DNA of 64,000 bases from the NCBI GenBank assembly GCA_038748365.1, contig JBCDIZ010000002.1:186001-250000 (forward strand), read 5' to 3'. The translations under genes were made by a program, and so were the position numbers. The notes below the pieces were generated by a model, which did not search any database, had not been told where the DNA came from, and saw nothing but the letters and a program-made list of their open reading frames with translations. Of the stretch, positions 45,003 to 53,418 are shown piece after piece (within the stretch, counting starts at the first letter, position 1; each line of letters opens with the position of its first letter). Source of the DNA: Alterisphingorhabdus sp038748365. GTDB taxonomy: Bacteria > Pseudomonadota > Alphaproteobacteria > Sphingomonadales > Sphingomonadaceae.

Positions 45003-45611
45003 ATGTTTAAAAAATACGTTGAGACAATTTTGAAGAATGCAGCAGGTATATCAAAAATATCTTTTCCTGGCACTGGACTAACCTTCTCAAAAGACGAATT
45101 TGTGGCGATGATGCAAAGTCCAGAATCCGCATCGAGAATATTAGCTGAGTGCTTCGTATCCAGGAGAGTATTTTGGGAAGATTTTTCTAAAGAGCGGCCT
45201 GACTACGTATTAGAATCACTGCAATTAGCAGTTCCAGAACTCCGAAAATTTGATCGTGAATTTGCAGAAAGTAATGATTTAGCGTTTCTAACAACGGCTA
45301 GATGGGCTCGGTATTGGGGAATAGTAGCTAATAAAGGATTTCAAGGTTTAAGGGATCATTTGTCAAATATACAAAAAGAAAAAAATGAAGTTCTTGGCTA
45401 TGAAGATGCTCACTTCGATAGGAATCAAGCTATGACAGAAACATTGCTCGACGTTCGACTTAAAGTCTACCCTGCCGTGAGGATGTTCATTGAAATCTGC
45501 GACGACGGAGACCCAATTATCAAAGAGGCCAAGGAGAGAATGAATTTGGGGATGCAGGGGATGAGTCCCGAACAAATTCAAGGCCTTGAACCACAAATTG
45601 ACTTTGCATAA
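45003..45611 (+). CDS. Hypothetical cytoplasmic protein, AT-rich insert in the liu operon
   Basis: 202 residues from ATG 45003, seven bases after AAGGAG; ATG 44997 is too close to that site. It is mostly helical, rich in Lys/Glu, with no signal peptide. I do not recognise a family (motif-like stretches: FVAMMQSPESASRILAE, LTTARWARYWGIVANKG). GC is low (two hand-counted lines: 45% and 30%). It starts 14 nt after the liuB stop and its TAA overlaps the next ATG, so it is tightly placed between liuB and the NTF2-like gene. Probably acquired. Confidence 0.7.
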   Translation: MFKKYVETILKNAAGISKISFPGTGLTFSKDEFVAMMQSPESASRILAECFVSRRVFWEDFSKERPDYVLESLQLAVPELRKFDREFAESNDLAFLTTARWARYWGIVANKGFQGLRDHLSNIQKEKNEVLGYEDAHFDRNQAMTETLLDVRLKVYPAVRMFIEICDDGDPIIKEAKERMNLGMQGMSPEQIQGLEPQIDFA

Positions 45612-46180
45612 TGATCCGGTCCTATCTTGCCTTCAAATGCGGCGAAATTTCTTTTCGCATTGTTTGCACCGTGCAGGGCAAAAGCATTCGTGCCACAGCT
45701 ATCTATTTGGTTGCGCTTATAATCTTCCTAATGGCCTCGTTCCCTGCCAGCGCCCAGCAGAAACCGCCGCAACAGGCCCCAGCGGCACAGGCCGAAATCG
45801 CTTCCGCCATGGTGCCGGTAAATGCGCTATTCGCCGCCATCGCATCGCGCGATACATCGGGCATAAGCGAGCATATTCAGGACGGCGCGACCATGACCAT
45901 CACCAGATCAGGGGAGCAAACATCGCGGCGCATAACCTTTCAACAATGGGCGACGCAAATATCCGGCGCGACCGATGAGTATGAGGAAATCATGCCCGAT
46001 CTTCTGGTTCGGATCGATGGCAATATCGCTATGGTCTGGGGCTTCTACACCTTTACCCGCAACGGCGCGTTAAGCCATTGCGGCGTCAATCATATCGGCC
46101 TGCTAAAAGAGAACGGCGTCTGGAAGATCAGCAATCTCGCCTTTTCTGTCCGCACAGAGCAATGTGAGGTGCAATCATGA
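45611..46180 (+). CDS. Secreted NTF2/SnoaL-like protein
   Basis: 189 residues. A basic N-terminus and one hydrophobic stretch ending SFPASAQ predict export. The rest has the NTF2-like cone-fold pattern (MVPVNALFAAIASRDTSGISEHIQ early; NIAMVWGFYTFTRNG and GVWKISNLAFSV late) with a small cavity but no visible catalytic residues. It may bind a small ligand. ATG 45611 overlaps the previous stop by 1 nt and its own stop overlaps the liuD start by 4 nt (ATGA), so it is part of the coupled chain. Its link to leucine catabolism is unknown. Confidence 0.75.
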   Translation: MIRSYLAFKCGEISFRIVCTVQGKSIRATAIYLVALIIFLMASFPASAQQKPPQQAPAAQAEIASAMVPVNALFAAIASRDTSGISEHIQDGATMTITRSGEQTSRRITFQQWATQISGATDEYEEIMPDLLVRIDGNIAMVWGFYTFTRNGALSHCGVNHIGLLKENGVWKISNLAFSVRTEQCEVQS

Positions 46181-48045
46181 TCCAATCCCTCCTGATCGCC
46201 AATCGCGGCGAGATTGCCTGCCGCATCATCCGCACCGCTCGTGAAATAGGTATTCGCACCGTTGCGGTCTATTCCGATGCCGATGCCAAGGCGCTGCATG
46301 TGCGTCAGGCGGATGAAGCAGTGCATATCGGGCCGTCACCGGCAGCGGAGTCTTATCTGGTGGGCGAGAAGATTATCGCCGCCGCCAAGGAGACCGGGGC
46401 CGAGGCGATCCATCCGGGCTATGGTTTCCTTTCGGAAAATGCTGATTTTGCGCAAGACGTGATCGATGCCGGGCTGATCTGGGTCGGGCCCAAGCCGGAC
46501 TCGATCCGTGCCATGGGGCTGAAGGATGCGGCAAAGAAGCTGATGGATGAGGCCGGTGTGCCGACCACGCCGGGATATCTCGGTGATAATCAAGACCCTG
46601 ACCACCTCGCCAGCGAGGCCGAGCGCATCGGCTATCCGGTGCTGATCAAGGCGGTCGCGGGTGGCGGCGGCAAGGGTATGCGCAAGGTGGATGCGGCGGG
46701 AGATTTTGCCGATGCGCTGACCAGCTGCAAGCGCGAGGCGATGGCGAGTTTCGGCAATGATGTCTGCCTGATCGAGAAATGGATCGAGAGCCCGCGCCAT
46801 ATCGAGGTGCAGATCTTCGGCGATAGCCATGGCAATGTCGTCCATCTGTTCGAGCGCGATTGCTCGCTGCAACGCCGACATCAAAAGGTGATCGAGGAAG
46901 CCCCAGCCCCCGGCATGGACGAAGCCACCCGCGAGGCCGTCTGCGGCGCGGCGGTGCGCGCGGCGCAAGCGGTGAACTATGAAGGTGCGGGCACGATCGA
47001 GTTTATCGCCGATGGTTCCGAAGGCCTGCGCGCCGACAAAATCTGGTTTATGGAGATGAACACGCGGCTGCAGGTTGAGCATCCGGTGACCGAAGAGATT
47101 ACCGGGGTTGATCTGGTCGAATGGCAGCTAATGATAGCCAGTGGTCACATGATCCCGTTGGAGCAGCATGAACTGACTATGAATGGCCACGCTATAGAGG
47201 CGCGGTTATATGCAGAAGATCCTGCGAGTGGGTTTTTGCCAAGTATAGGGCGGCTGGAGCATTTCCATATTCCTGACGGGGCGAGGATTGATACAGGCGT
47301 TGAGGCGGGAGCGTCTGTGTCACCATTCTATGATCCAATGATCGCAAAAATCATCGTGCACACAGCTGAAAGAGAAAGTGCAATTTGGGGTTTGCAAGAG
47401 GTTCTTGACGGCACGGCAATTTGGCCAGTGAAATCGAACACTGGGTTTCTATACCGGCTATTGGAAGACGCAGACTTTATAGATAGCCGGATGACAACCG
47501 GGTTGATTGCCGAACGAGGTGATCGACTACTACCCGTATCTCAGCCTTCAGAGGATATGCTGAAAACTGCGGCGCTCCACCTACAGCGCGACTATGTCCC
47601 GTCACAGCAAATTGACTTGTCTGGTTTCAGGCTAAATTCTGAAACCAAGAAGAAGGTTCTGCTCGACGTAGGTAGTAAGGCAATAGAAGCGCAAATTCCT
47701 GAAGACTGGATTGATGACGTTTGGTCTTCTGCTGCTTCACCTACATCGGCGCTTGTAAGTGCCGAAGGTGTCGTTTTCGCTATCGGTCAATATAGTCCGC
47801 GTGCAGATGGTGTTGCTTCTGCCTCAGACGGCACCATACTCTCCCCTATGCCCGGCAAAATTATCGCCGTTGCGGTGGCCGAGGGCGACAGTGTTGCCAA
47901 AGGCGACAAGCTGGTGACGCTGGAGGCGATGAAGATGGAGCATACGCTGACCGCACCATTTGATGGCACTGTCGCCAGCCTCTCCGCCAGCGAAGGCGCG
48001 CAGGTCAGCGAAGGCGTGGCGCTGGTTGAGATTGCGGCGGAGTAA
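46177..48045 (+). CDS. liuD: 3-methylcrotonyl-CoA carboxylase, biotin-containing (alpha) subunit
   Basis: 622 residues. The biotin carboxylase domain has LIANRGEIACRIIRTAR, the ATP-binding KAVAGGGGKGMR and MEMNTRLQVEHPVTE. The C-terminal biotinyl domain carries the biotinylated Lys586 in LEAMKMEHTLTAPFDG. It carboxylates biotin for LiuB. The middle and BT-like linker (about 47110-47820) has lower GC (three hand-counted lines: 43, 50 and 45%) and different codon choice from the flanks (55 and 75% in two lines), suggesting a recombined segment. HMG-CoA lyase does not follow. Confidence 0.95.
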   Translation: MIQSLLIANRGEIACRIIRTAREIGIRTVAVYSDADAKALHVRQADEAVHIGPSPAAESYLVGEKIIAAAKETGAEAIHPGYGFLSENADFAQDVIDAGLIWVGPKPDSIRAMGLKDAAKKLMDEAGVPTTPGYLGDNQDPDHLASEAERIGYPVLIKAVAGGGGKGMRKVDAAGDFADALTSCKREAMASFGNDVCLIEKWIESPRHIEVQIFGDSHGNVVHLFERDCSLQRRHQKVIEEAPAPGMDEATREAVCGAAVRAAQAVNYEGAGTIEFIADGSEGLRADKIWFMEMNTRLQVEHPVTEEITGVDLVEWQLMIASGHMIPLEQHELTMNGHAIEARLYAEDPASGFLPSIGRLEHFHIPDGARIDTGVEAGASVSPFYDPMIAKIIVHTAERESAIWGLQEVLDGTAIWPVKSNTGFLYRLLEDADFIDSRMTTGLIAERGDRLLPVSQPSEDMLKTAALHLQRDYVPSQQIDLSGFRLNSETKKKVLLDVGSKAIEAQIPEDWIDDVWSSAASPTSALVSAEGVVFAIGQYSPRADGVASASDGTILSPMPGKIIAVAVAEGDSVAKGDKLVTLEAMKMEHTLTAPFDGTVASLSASEGAQVSEGVALVEIAAE

Positions 48046-48046
48046 T

Positions 48047-48317
48047 CCTCCCCGGAACGGGGAGGGGACCCATGCGCAGCATGGGGGAGGGGCACCTTCG
48101 GCATGGACAAAAAGCTGATAGGATGCACGATTATCTCCAGCTACGCCGACGGGGTGAGGAATATCGAGAACCATTGCACTGAGCGGCCTGTGCCCCTCTA
48201 CCGTCTTCGACGGTTCCCCTCCCCGTTCCGGGGAGGATTGGGTGGCGGCCCGTGCCCCTCCACCATCCACCTGCGCTACGCTCCGGCGGATGGTCCCCCT
48301 CCCCCAAGGGGGAGGAT
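48047..48317. repeat. Palindromic intergenic repeat between liuD and the prepilin peptidase gene
   Basis: A CCTCCCCGGAACGGGGAGG hairpin (48047-48065) starts right after the liuD stop, and a matching CCTCCCCGTTCCGGGGAGG hairpin lies at 48218-48236. Partly complementary inner parts include CATGCGCAGCATGGGGGAG and GTCTTCGACGG. A further stretch, CCACCATCCACCTGCG to CCCCCAAGGGGGAGG, completes the block and ends at the next gene's start codon. It fills the whole gap and resembles the units at 2435 and 53419. Confidence 0.75.
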
Positions 48318-49094
48318 ATGATCGACCCGCTCCTCACCCACCCGATCTATGCGCCACTGTTCGCCGCCATTCTCGGCGCGATATTGGGTAGCTTTATCGC
48401 CGCGCTGGTGAGCCGCTGGCCCGAGGGGCGGAGCATATTGGCGCCGCGTTCGGCTTGTGACAGCTGCGGCACGCCGCTGCGCTGGTATGAGCTGGTGCCG
48501 ATTGTCTCGTTTCTCATCCAGCGCGGAAAATGCCGCTATTGCGGTGCGGCGATTGGCGCGGATGCGCTGGCGATAGAGGTTGTCGCAGCGGTGATCGGGG
48601 CGGTGTCACTGATTATCATGCCGGGATGGGGCGGGGTGATGCTTGCGCTGTTCGGCTGGCTGTTGCTGCCGCTGGCCTGGCTCGATATGCGGCATTATTG
48701 GCTGCCCGACCCACTGGTGATTGTGCTCGCCTTGGCGGGGCTTGCGCTTGGCATGGCTGGTCTGTTCCCGCCGCCACTTCTCGACAGGATTATCGGCGGT
48801 ATTGGCGGCTTTGTTGCGTTGGCTGCTGTCAGCATCGCCTATCGGGCGCTGCGTGAGCGCGATGGGCTGGGCGGCGGTGATCCCAAGCTGTTCGGTGCCA
48901 TCGGTCTGTGGCTCGGCTGGCAGATGCTGCCCTTTCTGTTGCTGGCAGCGGCTGGCTTCGGCCTGATCCTGGCGCTGGTGGCGATAATCGGTGGGCGGCA
49001 GATAGATGCAGCGACGCAATTTCCCTTTGGCACCTTGCTGGCTGCCCCTGCTTGGTTGCTGCTCGCTTTGGGTGGTCCGGGGCTGATTGGCTGA
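48318..49094 (+). CDS. Type IV prepilin peptidase / leader peptidase (A24)
   Basis: 258 residues from ATG 48318; the open frame upstream only runs through the repeat. About seven membrane helices. The zinc-type double CxxC of bifunctional PilD enzymes is present (ACDSCGTPLRW and GKCRYCGAA). The two catalytic aspartates lie in AWLDMRHYWLPD and GLGGGDPKLFG. It cleaves prepilin leaders and may methylate the new N-terminus. No pilin or secretion genes are nearby. The ribosome binding site (AAGGGGGAGG) is the end of the palindromic repeat. Confidence 0.92.
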   Translation: MIDPLLTHPIYAPLFAAILGAILGSFIAALVSRWPEGRSILAPRSACDSCGTPLRWYELVPIVSFLIQRGKCRYCGAAIGADALAIEVVAAVIGAVSLIIMPGWGGVMLALFGWLLLPLAWLDMRHYWLPDPLVIVLALAGLALGMAGLFPPPLLDRIIGGIGGFVALAAVSIAYRALRERDGLGGGDPKLFGAIGLWLGWQMLPFLLLAAAGFGLILALVAIIGGRQIDAATQFPFGTLLAAPAWLLLALGGPGLIG

Positions 49095-49157
49095 AACCCA
49101 TTTCAAATTGCCACTTTCTTGGTTATGCTGCCTGAAAAATTTATAGGAGCATAAGCC

Positions 49158-50606
49158 ATGGCCACCGCGATTAAACAGGATGACCCCGCCGCACAGATGC
49201 ATGACGTGCTGGCAAAGCAGCGCGCTGATTTCACCGCGTCCATGCCCGAACCGCTCTCGGTTCGCGCTGACCGTATCAATCGCGCTATCGCATTACTGGT
49301 CGATCATGCTGATGATTTTGCCAAGGCGGTGAGTGAGGATTTTGGTCATCGCAGCGAAGAACAGACGCTGATGACCGATATTGTGCCCAGCATCTCAGCA
49401 CTGAAGCATGCGAAGAAGAATCTTGCCAGCTGGTCGCGCGGTGAGCGGCGTAAGCCGACTTTTCCGCTAGGCTTGCTCGGTGCCAAGGCTGAGGTGGCCT
49501 ATCAGCCCAAGGGCGTGGTTGGCGTGATTGCGCCGTGGAACTTCCCGGTTGGCATGGTGATGGTGCCGATGGCGGGTATCTTGGCCGCGGGCAATCGCGC
49601 CATGGTCAAGCCGTCAGAATTTACCGAGCGTGTTTCGGAGCTGTTTGTCGAAATTATCCCGAAATATTTTGCCGAGACCGAAATCGCGGTGTTCACTGGC
49701 GGACCCGAGGTCGGCATGGCGTTCTCCGGGCTGCCCTTCGACCATATGATCTTCACCGGGGCGACCAGCATCGGCAAGCATATCATGCGCGCGGCATCGG
49801 AAAATCTGGTGCCGGTAACGCTGGAACTGGGCGGTAAATCGCCGACGATTATCGGCCGCAGCGCTGACAAGAAAAAGGCCGCCGAGCGCGTTGCGCTGGG
49901 CAAGATGATGAACGCCGGGCAAATCTGCCTCGCGCCCGATTATCTCTATGTTGCCGAGGAGCAGGAAGACGAGATGATCGGCGCGGTTACGCAATCGGCT
50001 ACTGCGATGTACCCGACATTGCTGAGCAATGATGATTACACTTCGGTGGTCAATGGCCGCAATCATGATCGGCTGCAGGGCTATCTCAATGACGCAAAAG
50101 AGAAGGGCGCGGAGCTGATTGAGGTCAATCCGGGCGATGAGGATTTTTCCAGCTCGAACGGCCATAAAATGCCGCTGACCATATTGCGCAATGTCAATGA
50201 TGATATGAAGGTGATGCAGGAAGAGATTTTTGGGCCGATATTGCCGGTCAAAACCTATAACACCATCGATGAAGCCATTGATTATGTGAACGAAAATGAC
50301 CGTCCACTTGGCCTCTACTATTTCGGCAGCGACAGCGGCGAGGAAGAACGGGTGTTGGGCAAGACGATCTCCGGTGGCGTGACGGTCAATGATGTGATCT
50401 TCCACAATGCCATGGAAGACCTGCCGTTCGGCGGCATCGGCCCGTCGGGCATGGGGCATTATCACGGCTTTGATGGCTTTAAGGAGTTCAGCCATATGCG
50501 CGCTGTTTATAAGCAAGCGAGCATGGATGTGGCAGGAATGGCCGGGTTCAAGCCGCCTTATGGCAAGAAAACCTGGGCCACGATCAAGCGCGAACTGAAG
50601 AAATAG
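49158..50606 (+). CDS. Aldehyde dehydrogenase, coniferyl-aldehyde dehydrogenase type
   Basis: 482 residues of the ALDH superfamily. NAD-site features: GVIAPWNFPVGMVMVPM and FTGATSIGKHIM; catalytic Glu in TLELGGKSPTI and Cys in MNAGQICLAPDYLY. The YLYVAEEQ and GPSGMGHYHGFDGFKEFSHMRAV segments match the coniferyl aldehyde dehydrogenase subgroup, which oxidises aromatic or long-chain aldehydes. The true substrate is unknown. It lies alone between the prepilin peptidase gene and tRNA-Leu; ATAGGAGC precedes ATG 49158. Confidence 0.88.
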   Translation: MATAIKQDDPAAQMHDVLAKQRADFTASMPEPLSVRADRINRAIALLVDHADDFAKAVSEDFGHRSEEQTLMTDIVPSISALKHAKKNLASWSRGERRKPTFPLGLLGAKAEVAYQPKGVVGVIAPWNFPVGMVMVPMAGILAAGNRAMVKPSEFTERVSELFVEIIPKYFAETEIAVFTGGPEVGMAFSGLPFDHMIFTGATSIGKHIMRAASENLVPVTLELGGKSPTIIGRSADKKKAAERVALGKMMNAGQICLAPDYLYVAEEQEDEMIGAVTQSATAMYPTLLSNDDYTSVVNGRNHDRLQGYLNDAKEKGAELIEVNPGDEDFSSSNGHKMPLTILRNVNDDMKVMQEEIFGPILPVKTYNTIDEAIDYVNENDRPLGLYYFGSDSGEEERVLGKTISGGVTVNDVIFHNAMEDLPFGGIGPSGMGHYHGFDGFKEFSHMRAVYKQASMDVAGMAGFKPPYGKKTWATIKRELKK

Positions 50607-50684
50607 AACGGACATGCAAATGCCGCATTGCCAGCGGCATATTGCTTCGCTATCTGGTGCGGCCTGCCGGATGGTCACACTTAT

Positions 50685-50770
50685 GCGGGTATGGCGGAAT
50701 TGGTAGACGCGCCGGATTCAAAATCCGGTGTCCCTAGGACATGTCGGTTCGAGTCCGACTACCCGTACCA
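50685..50770 (+). tRNA. tRNA-Leu (anticodon CAA)
   Basis: An 86-nt cloverleaf with encoded CCA. Acceptor arms GCGGGTA and TACCCGT pair with one G-U. The anticodon loop TTCAAAA gives CAA (reads UUG). A long variable arm (TGTCCCTAGGACA) is typical of leucine tRNAs, and the T arm is GTCGGTTCGAGTCCGAC. It stands alone between the aldehyde dehydrogenase gene and the ABC-protein gene, convergent with the latter. Confidence 0.97.
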
Positions 50771-50787
50771 TCTTCTTTTGCGCCGGT

Positions 50788-51663
50788 TCAGGCCGCTTCT
50801 ACCTCACCATTTATCCGTTGTGTGATCTCGGCGAGCCGGGTCAGGCTTTGCATTGCGGCGGGCAGGGCTATGGCCGATTCCATAAACTCGAATGAATAGA
50901 CGACGATGGAGAAAATCTGTCCGGGCGATGCGGCTGTCTGCGTTGCTGCGAACCACAGGTTGAAGCCGAGCATCGCCAGCAGCACCGCGAAGATCAGGCC
51001 ATAGACGATTGCTTCTGTGTCCGAGAGGCGGACATAATGCCCGCGTAACAGCGATAGATGGTGCCGGATGGCGTTGCGTTCCCTGCCGGATAGGATCGCG
51101 ACCTGCTGCTCGGCCTGGGCATTCATGTCATGGTTCAGGGCGTAAAAGCGCTTGGCAGACAGGGTATAGATCAGCAGCCCGGCCAGCGTTGCGCCGCCCG
51201 CCGAGGCTGCGAGAGCGCCGTGAAACGCGAACAATACCCCGAGCGAGACAATGATCTGGGCGATAGCGGTGAGCAATATCGGCGCTTCGTCTTCGAGAAA
51301 CTGGATCAGTTCATGGCTCATCTCAACCCGGGCATTCACCGCAGAAACCGGCTGGTCGCGGCCATTTTGCGTAACCGCATCGCCCAGCTCCACCGCCATG
51401 GTGCCATAGGCGCGGGTATCATAGGCGCGCCGCACCACCGCCAGCAGCAGCACCAGCGCCATGGCGCCGAGAAGGTAGAAAAACGACGTCCAGCTATCGC
51501 TTAGCAGGCCATCAATCGACATACCGATGAGCAGCGGCAGCGTCGCTAACAGGCCGGTTTCCAACAGGGTCAGAAACCATGTCACGCTGATCTGCCGCCA
51601 GAAATGCCGCATCAGCGAGCCGATGGACAGCGGCTTGCCATCCAGCAGGCCTTGGCTAGCCAT
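50788..51663 (-). CDS. ABC-transporter six-helix membrane domain protein lacking an ATPase domain
   Basis: 291 residues. About six hydrophobic helices (WFLTLLETGLLATLPLLIG, FFYLLGAMALVLLLAVV, LTAIAQIIVSLGVLFAF, TLAGLLIYTL and others) match the exporter-type ABC membrane fold (ABC_membrane_3-like). No Walker A, signature or Walker B is present, and no ATPase gene lies next to it. It could pair with an ATPase encoded elsewhere or work without one. Its start overlaps the end of the sterol desaturase gene by 8 nt, so the two are likely cotranslated. Confidence 0.78.
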   Translation of the reverse strand: MASQGLLDGKPLSIGSLMRHFWRQISVTWFLTLLETGLLATLPLLIGMSIDGLLSDSWTSFFYLLGAMALVLLLAVVRRAYDTRAYGTMAVELGDAVTQNGRDQPVSAVNARVEMSHELIQFLEDEAPILLTAIAQIIVSLGVLFAFHGALAASAGGATLAGLLIYTLSAKRFYALNHDMNAQAEQQVAILSGRERNAIRHHLSLLRGHYVRLSDTEAIVYGLIFAVLLAMLGFNLWFAATQTAASPGQIFSIVVYSFEFMESAIALPAAMQSLTRLAEITQRINGEVEAA

Positions 51664-52534
51664 TGACGGCTACCTTTGGCGTCTCAACCTCTTTCGGCTG
51701 CCATCCCGGCGGGCCGAAAAGGTACATCCAGACCTCTTTGAAGGACCGCGCCTTGGCGATATCGCGGAACAGTTGCGGCCATTCGGAGACCCAGACCAGC
51801 AGCGGATTGACGCTGTCAAAATCACGCTTCAGGCCATAGCGCGGCGTTTCTTCCTCGGCCTGATAGGTGCCGAATATCCGATCCCAGATGATCAATATGC
51901 CGCCATAATTTGTGTCGATATATTTGTCATCGCAACCATGGTGCACGCGGTGATTGGCGGGTGTGTTGAGGAATGTGTCGAGAAAACCGAGCTTGCCGAT
52001 CATCTCGGTATGGATCCAGGTCTGATAGGCGAGATTGATGATGATTGCGGCAAAGACCATCTCCGCCGGAAAGCCCATCAGCACCAGCGGGAAGTGGATG
52101 ATGGCCGATATCACGCCCTCCAAAGGGCCGAAGCGTATCGCGACGGAAATATTCATATGCCGCGAGGAATGGTGCACAGCATGTTGGGTCCAGAATATCC
52201 GGATTTCATGCGCCAGGCGATGCTCCCAATAATAGAGGAAATCTGCCGCAAACAGGGCCAGTGCAAATGTCCAGATCGTATAGGGCAGGGTCCAGCTGAT
52301 ATAGGCTTCGCTGAACAGTACATAGCCGGCATAGAGGAACGACATCAGGAATGTCTCGGCCAGTACTGTCGGTATCACCGTCGATATACTGGCGATGATG
52401 TCGAGCAGCGTATGCCTCTTGAACGTGCCGGAAAACAGGGATTTCGCAACTTCAATCAGCAGCATGACACCGCCGATCAGAAAGAAAACCGTCTCGAATG
52501 AATCCGCAAATTCAGCGATAGTTCCACCGTTCAT
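51656..52534 (-). CDS. Sterol desaturase / fatty acid hydroxylase family protein
   Basis: About 292 residues from ATG 52534, which overlaps the TetR gene stop (ATGA) and has GGGAG eight bases upstream. Membrane helices surround the eight-histidine di-iron motif set: HRLAHE, HAVHHSSRH and HRVHHGCDD. The family hydroxylates or desaturates lipids such as sterols, hopanoid-like compounds or carotenoids; the substrate here cannot be told. It lies between its likely regulator and the ABC-like membrane protein. Confidence 0.9.
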   Translation of the reverse strand: MNGGTIAEFADSFETVFFLIGGVMLLIEVAKSLFSGTFKRHTLLDIIASISTVIPTVLAETFLMSFLYAGYVLFSEAYISWTLPYTIWTFALALFAADFLYYWEHRLAHEIRIFWTQHAVHHSSRHMNISVAIRFGPLEGVISAIIHFPLVLMGFPAEMVFAAIIINLAYQTWIHTEMIGKLGFLDTFLNTPANHRVHHGCDDKYIDTNYGGILIIWDRIFGTYQAEEETPRYGLKRDFDSVNPLLVWVSEWPQLFRDIAKARSFKEVWMYLFGPPGWQPKEVETPKVAVNG

Positions 52535-53088
52535 TGATTGGCTCCCAAACCTTGCGTAAGCGTCTGCCACGCTAGAGTGCTAGCCTGTGCCGGAGTGAGG
52601 TCTTGCGCTTTCACCGCTTCCCATGCAGCGTAGAGCAGATTGTCATAGGCCTGCGCGATCCAGGCGGTGGGCACTGTGGTATCAAACAGGCCCTCATCCT
52701 TGGCGGCGTTGATCATGTCGTGCATCTCGCGCTGCTGGCGATCCAGTTCCGCGATGATCTCGGGATTGTCCTCAATCTGCTCGCGCATCAGGAAGCGATA
52801 GCGATCGCCCAGCGGGATCAGCGCCTCCAATGTGCAGCGCAGGGCTTCCGAATGCGATGGTACATTAGCACAGGCCGCTTCAGCGGCGGCCTCCATCTCT
52901 TCCAATGCGGTCTTGCCAAGCGTCAGGATCAAATCATCACGGCCGGAAAAATGGCGGTGCAATGTCGCGCGGCCGACACCTGCGCGCTCGGCAATATCGG
53001 CGAGCGAGGCAGCCGGGTTTTCCGATAATATGGTAAACGCAGCCTCGATAAGCGCGGCTGAAGCGGATGGTCGTAAAGAATCAGTCAT
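52531..53088 (-). CDS. TetR/AcrR family transcriptional regulator
   Basis: About 185 residues from ATG 53088 (MTDSLRPSAS); an in-frame ATG at 53106 would add six residues. The N-terminal helix-turn-helix reads SLADIAERAGVGRATLHRHFSGRDDLI, the TetR pattern (residues about 27-53). The C-terminal ligand-binding half is variable. It likely represses its own operon with the sterol desaturase through the palindrome over its start. No clear ribosome binding site precedes either ATG, so the transcript may be leaderless. Confidence 0.9.
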   Translation of the reverse strand: MTDSLRPSASAALIEAAFTILSENPAASLADIAERAGVGRATLHRHFSGRDDLILTLGKTALEEMEAAAEAACANVPSHSEALRCTLEALIPLGDRYRFLMREQIEDNPEIIAELDRQQREMHDMINAAKDEGLFDTTVPTAWIAQAYDNLLYAAWEAVKAQDLTPAQASTLAWQTLTQGLGANQ

Positions 53089-53106
53089 GAGACAAATGTG
53101 TCTCAT
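53087..53106. promoter_or_regulatory. TetR-type operator palindrome overlapping the regulator start
   Basis: ATGAGACAAATGTGTCTCAT has perfect 8-bp arms (ATGAGACA / TGTCTCAT) around a 4-nt centre, the size of a TetR-family operator. A TTGACA-like hexamer lies at 53124-53119 on the minus strand, so a bound dimer would block transcription start. It also lies 42-61 nt upstream of the divergent small membrane protein gene. Confidence 0.75.
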
Positions 53107-53147
53107 TTGAGATTAGTATGTCAATATGCTGTTTCTAAGGCGCTGCA

Positions 53148-53396
53148 ATGCGCACCAATATTGACGCCTCCAATATGTTTGGGCATCGCCCGCTTATGAT
53201 CAATATTGCTCTATCGCTGATGATGTTGGCAGGTTTCGCGCTGATCGTCGGCGCTATCATTATGGTCCGCCGCGACGGCTGGACGCGCAAGCCCTTGCTG
53301 ATGCTGGTGCTGGCCGGCATCATGTTCGCCAATGTGGCGATTTGGGCGGTACCGAATGAACGCGGTGTAGCTCCGGCAGAGGCGGTTGCTGAATAG
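53148..53396 (+). CDS. Small membrane protein, divergent from the TetR gene
   Basis: 82 residues with two hydrophobic helices (IALSLMMLAGFALIVGAIIM and LLMLVLAGIMFANVAIWAV). AAGG lies about eight bases before ATG 53148. It shares its upstream region with the tetR-desaturase unit and may be controlled by the same operator. No family recognised. Confidence 0.55.
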   Translation: MRTNIDASNMFGHRPLMINIALSLMMLAGFALIVGAIIMVRRDGWTRKPLLMLVLAGIMFANVAIWAVPNERGVAPAEAVAE

Positions 53397-53418
53397 AGAC
53401 GACGCTTAAGGTATCTGA

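Noticed and set aside
41744..45611. Genomic island or prophage in the liu operon
   Set aside because: The AT-rich genes are single and separated by operon genes; no integrase, attachment repeats or phage genes are seen.
49614..50678. 354-codon open frame antisense to the aldehyde dehydrogenase gene
   Set aside because: Explained by the ALDH gene on the plus strand, which has all catalytic residues.
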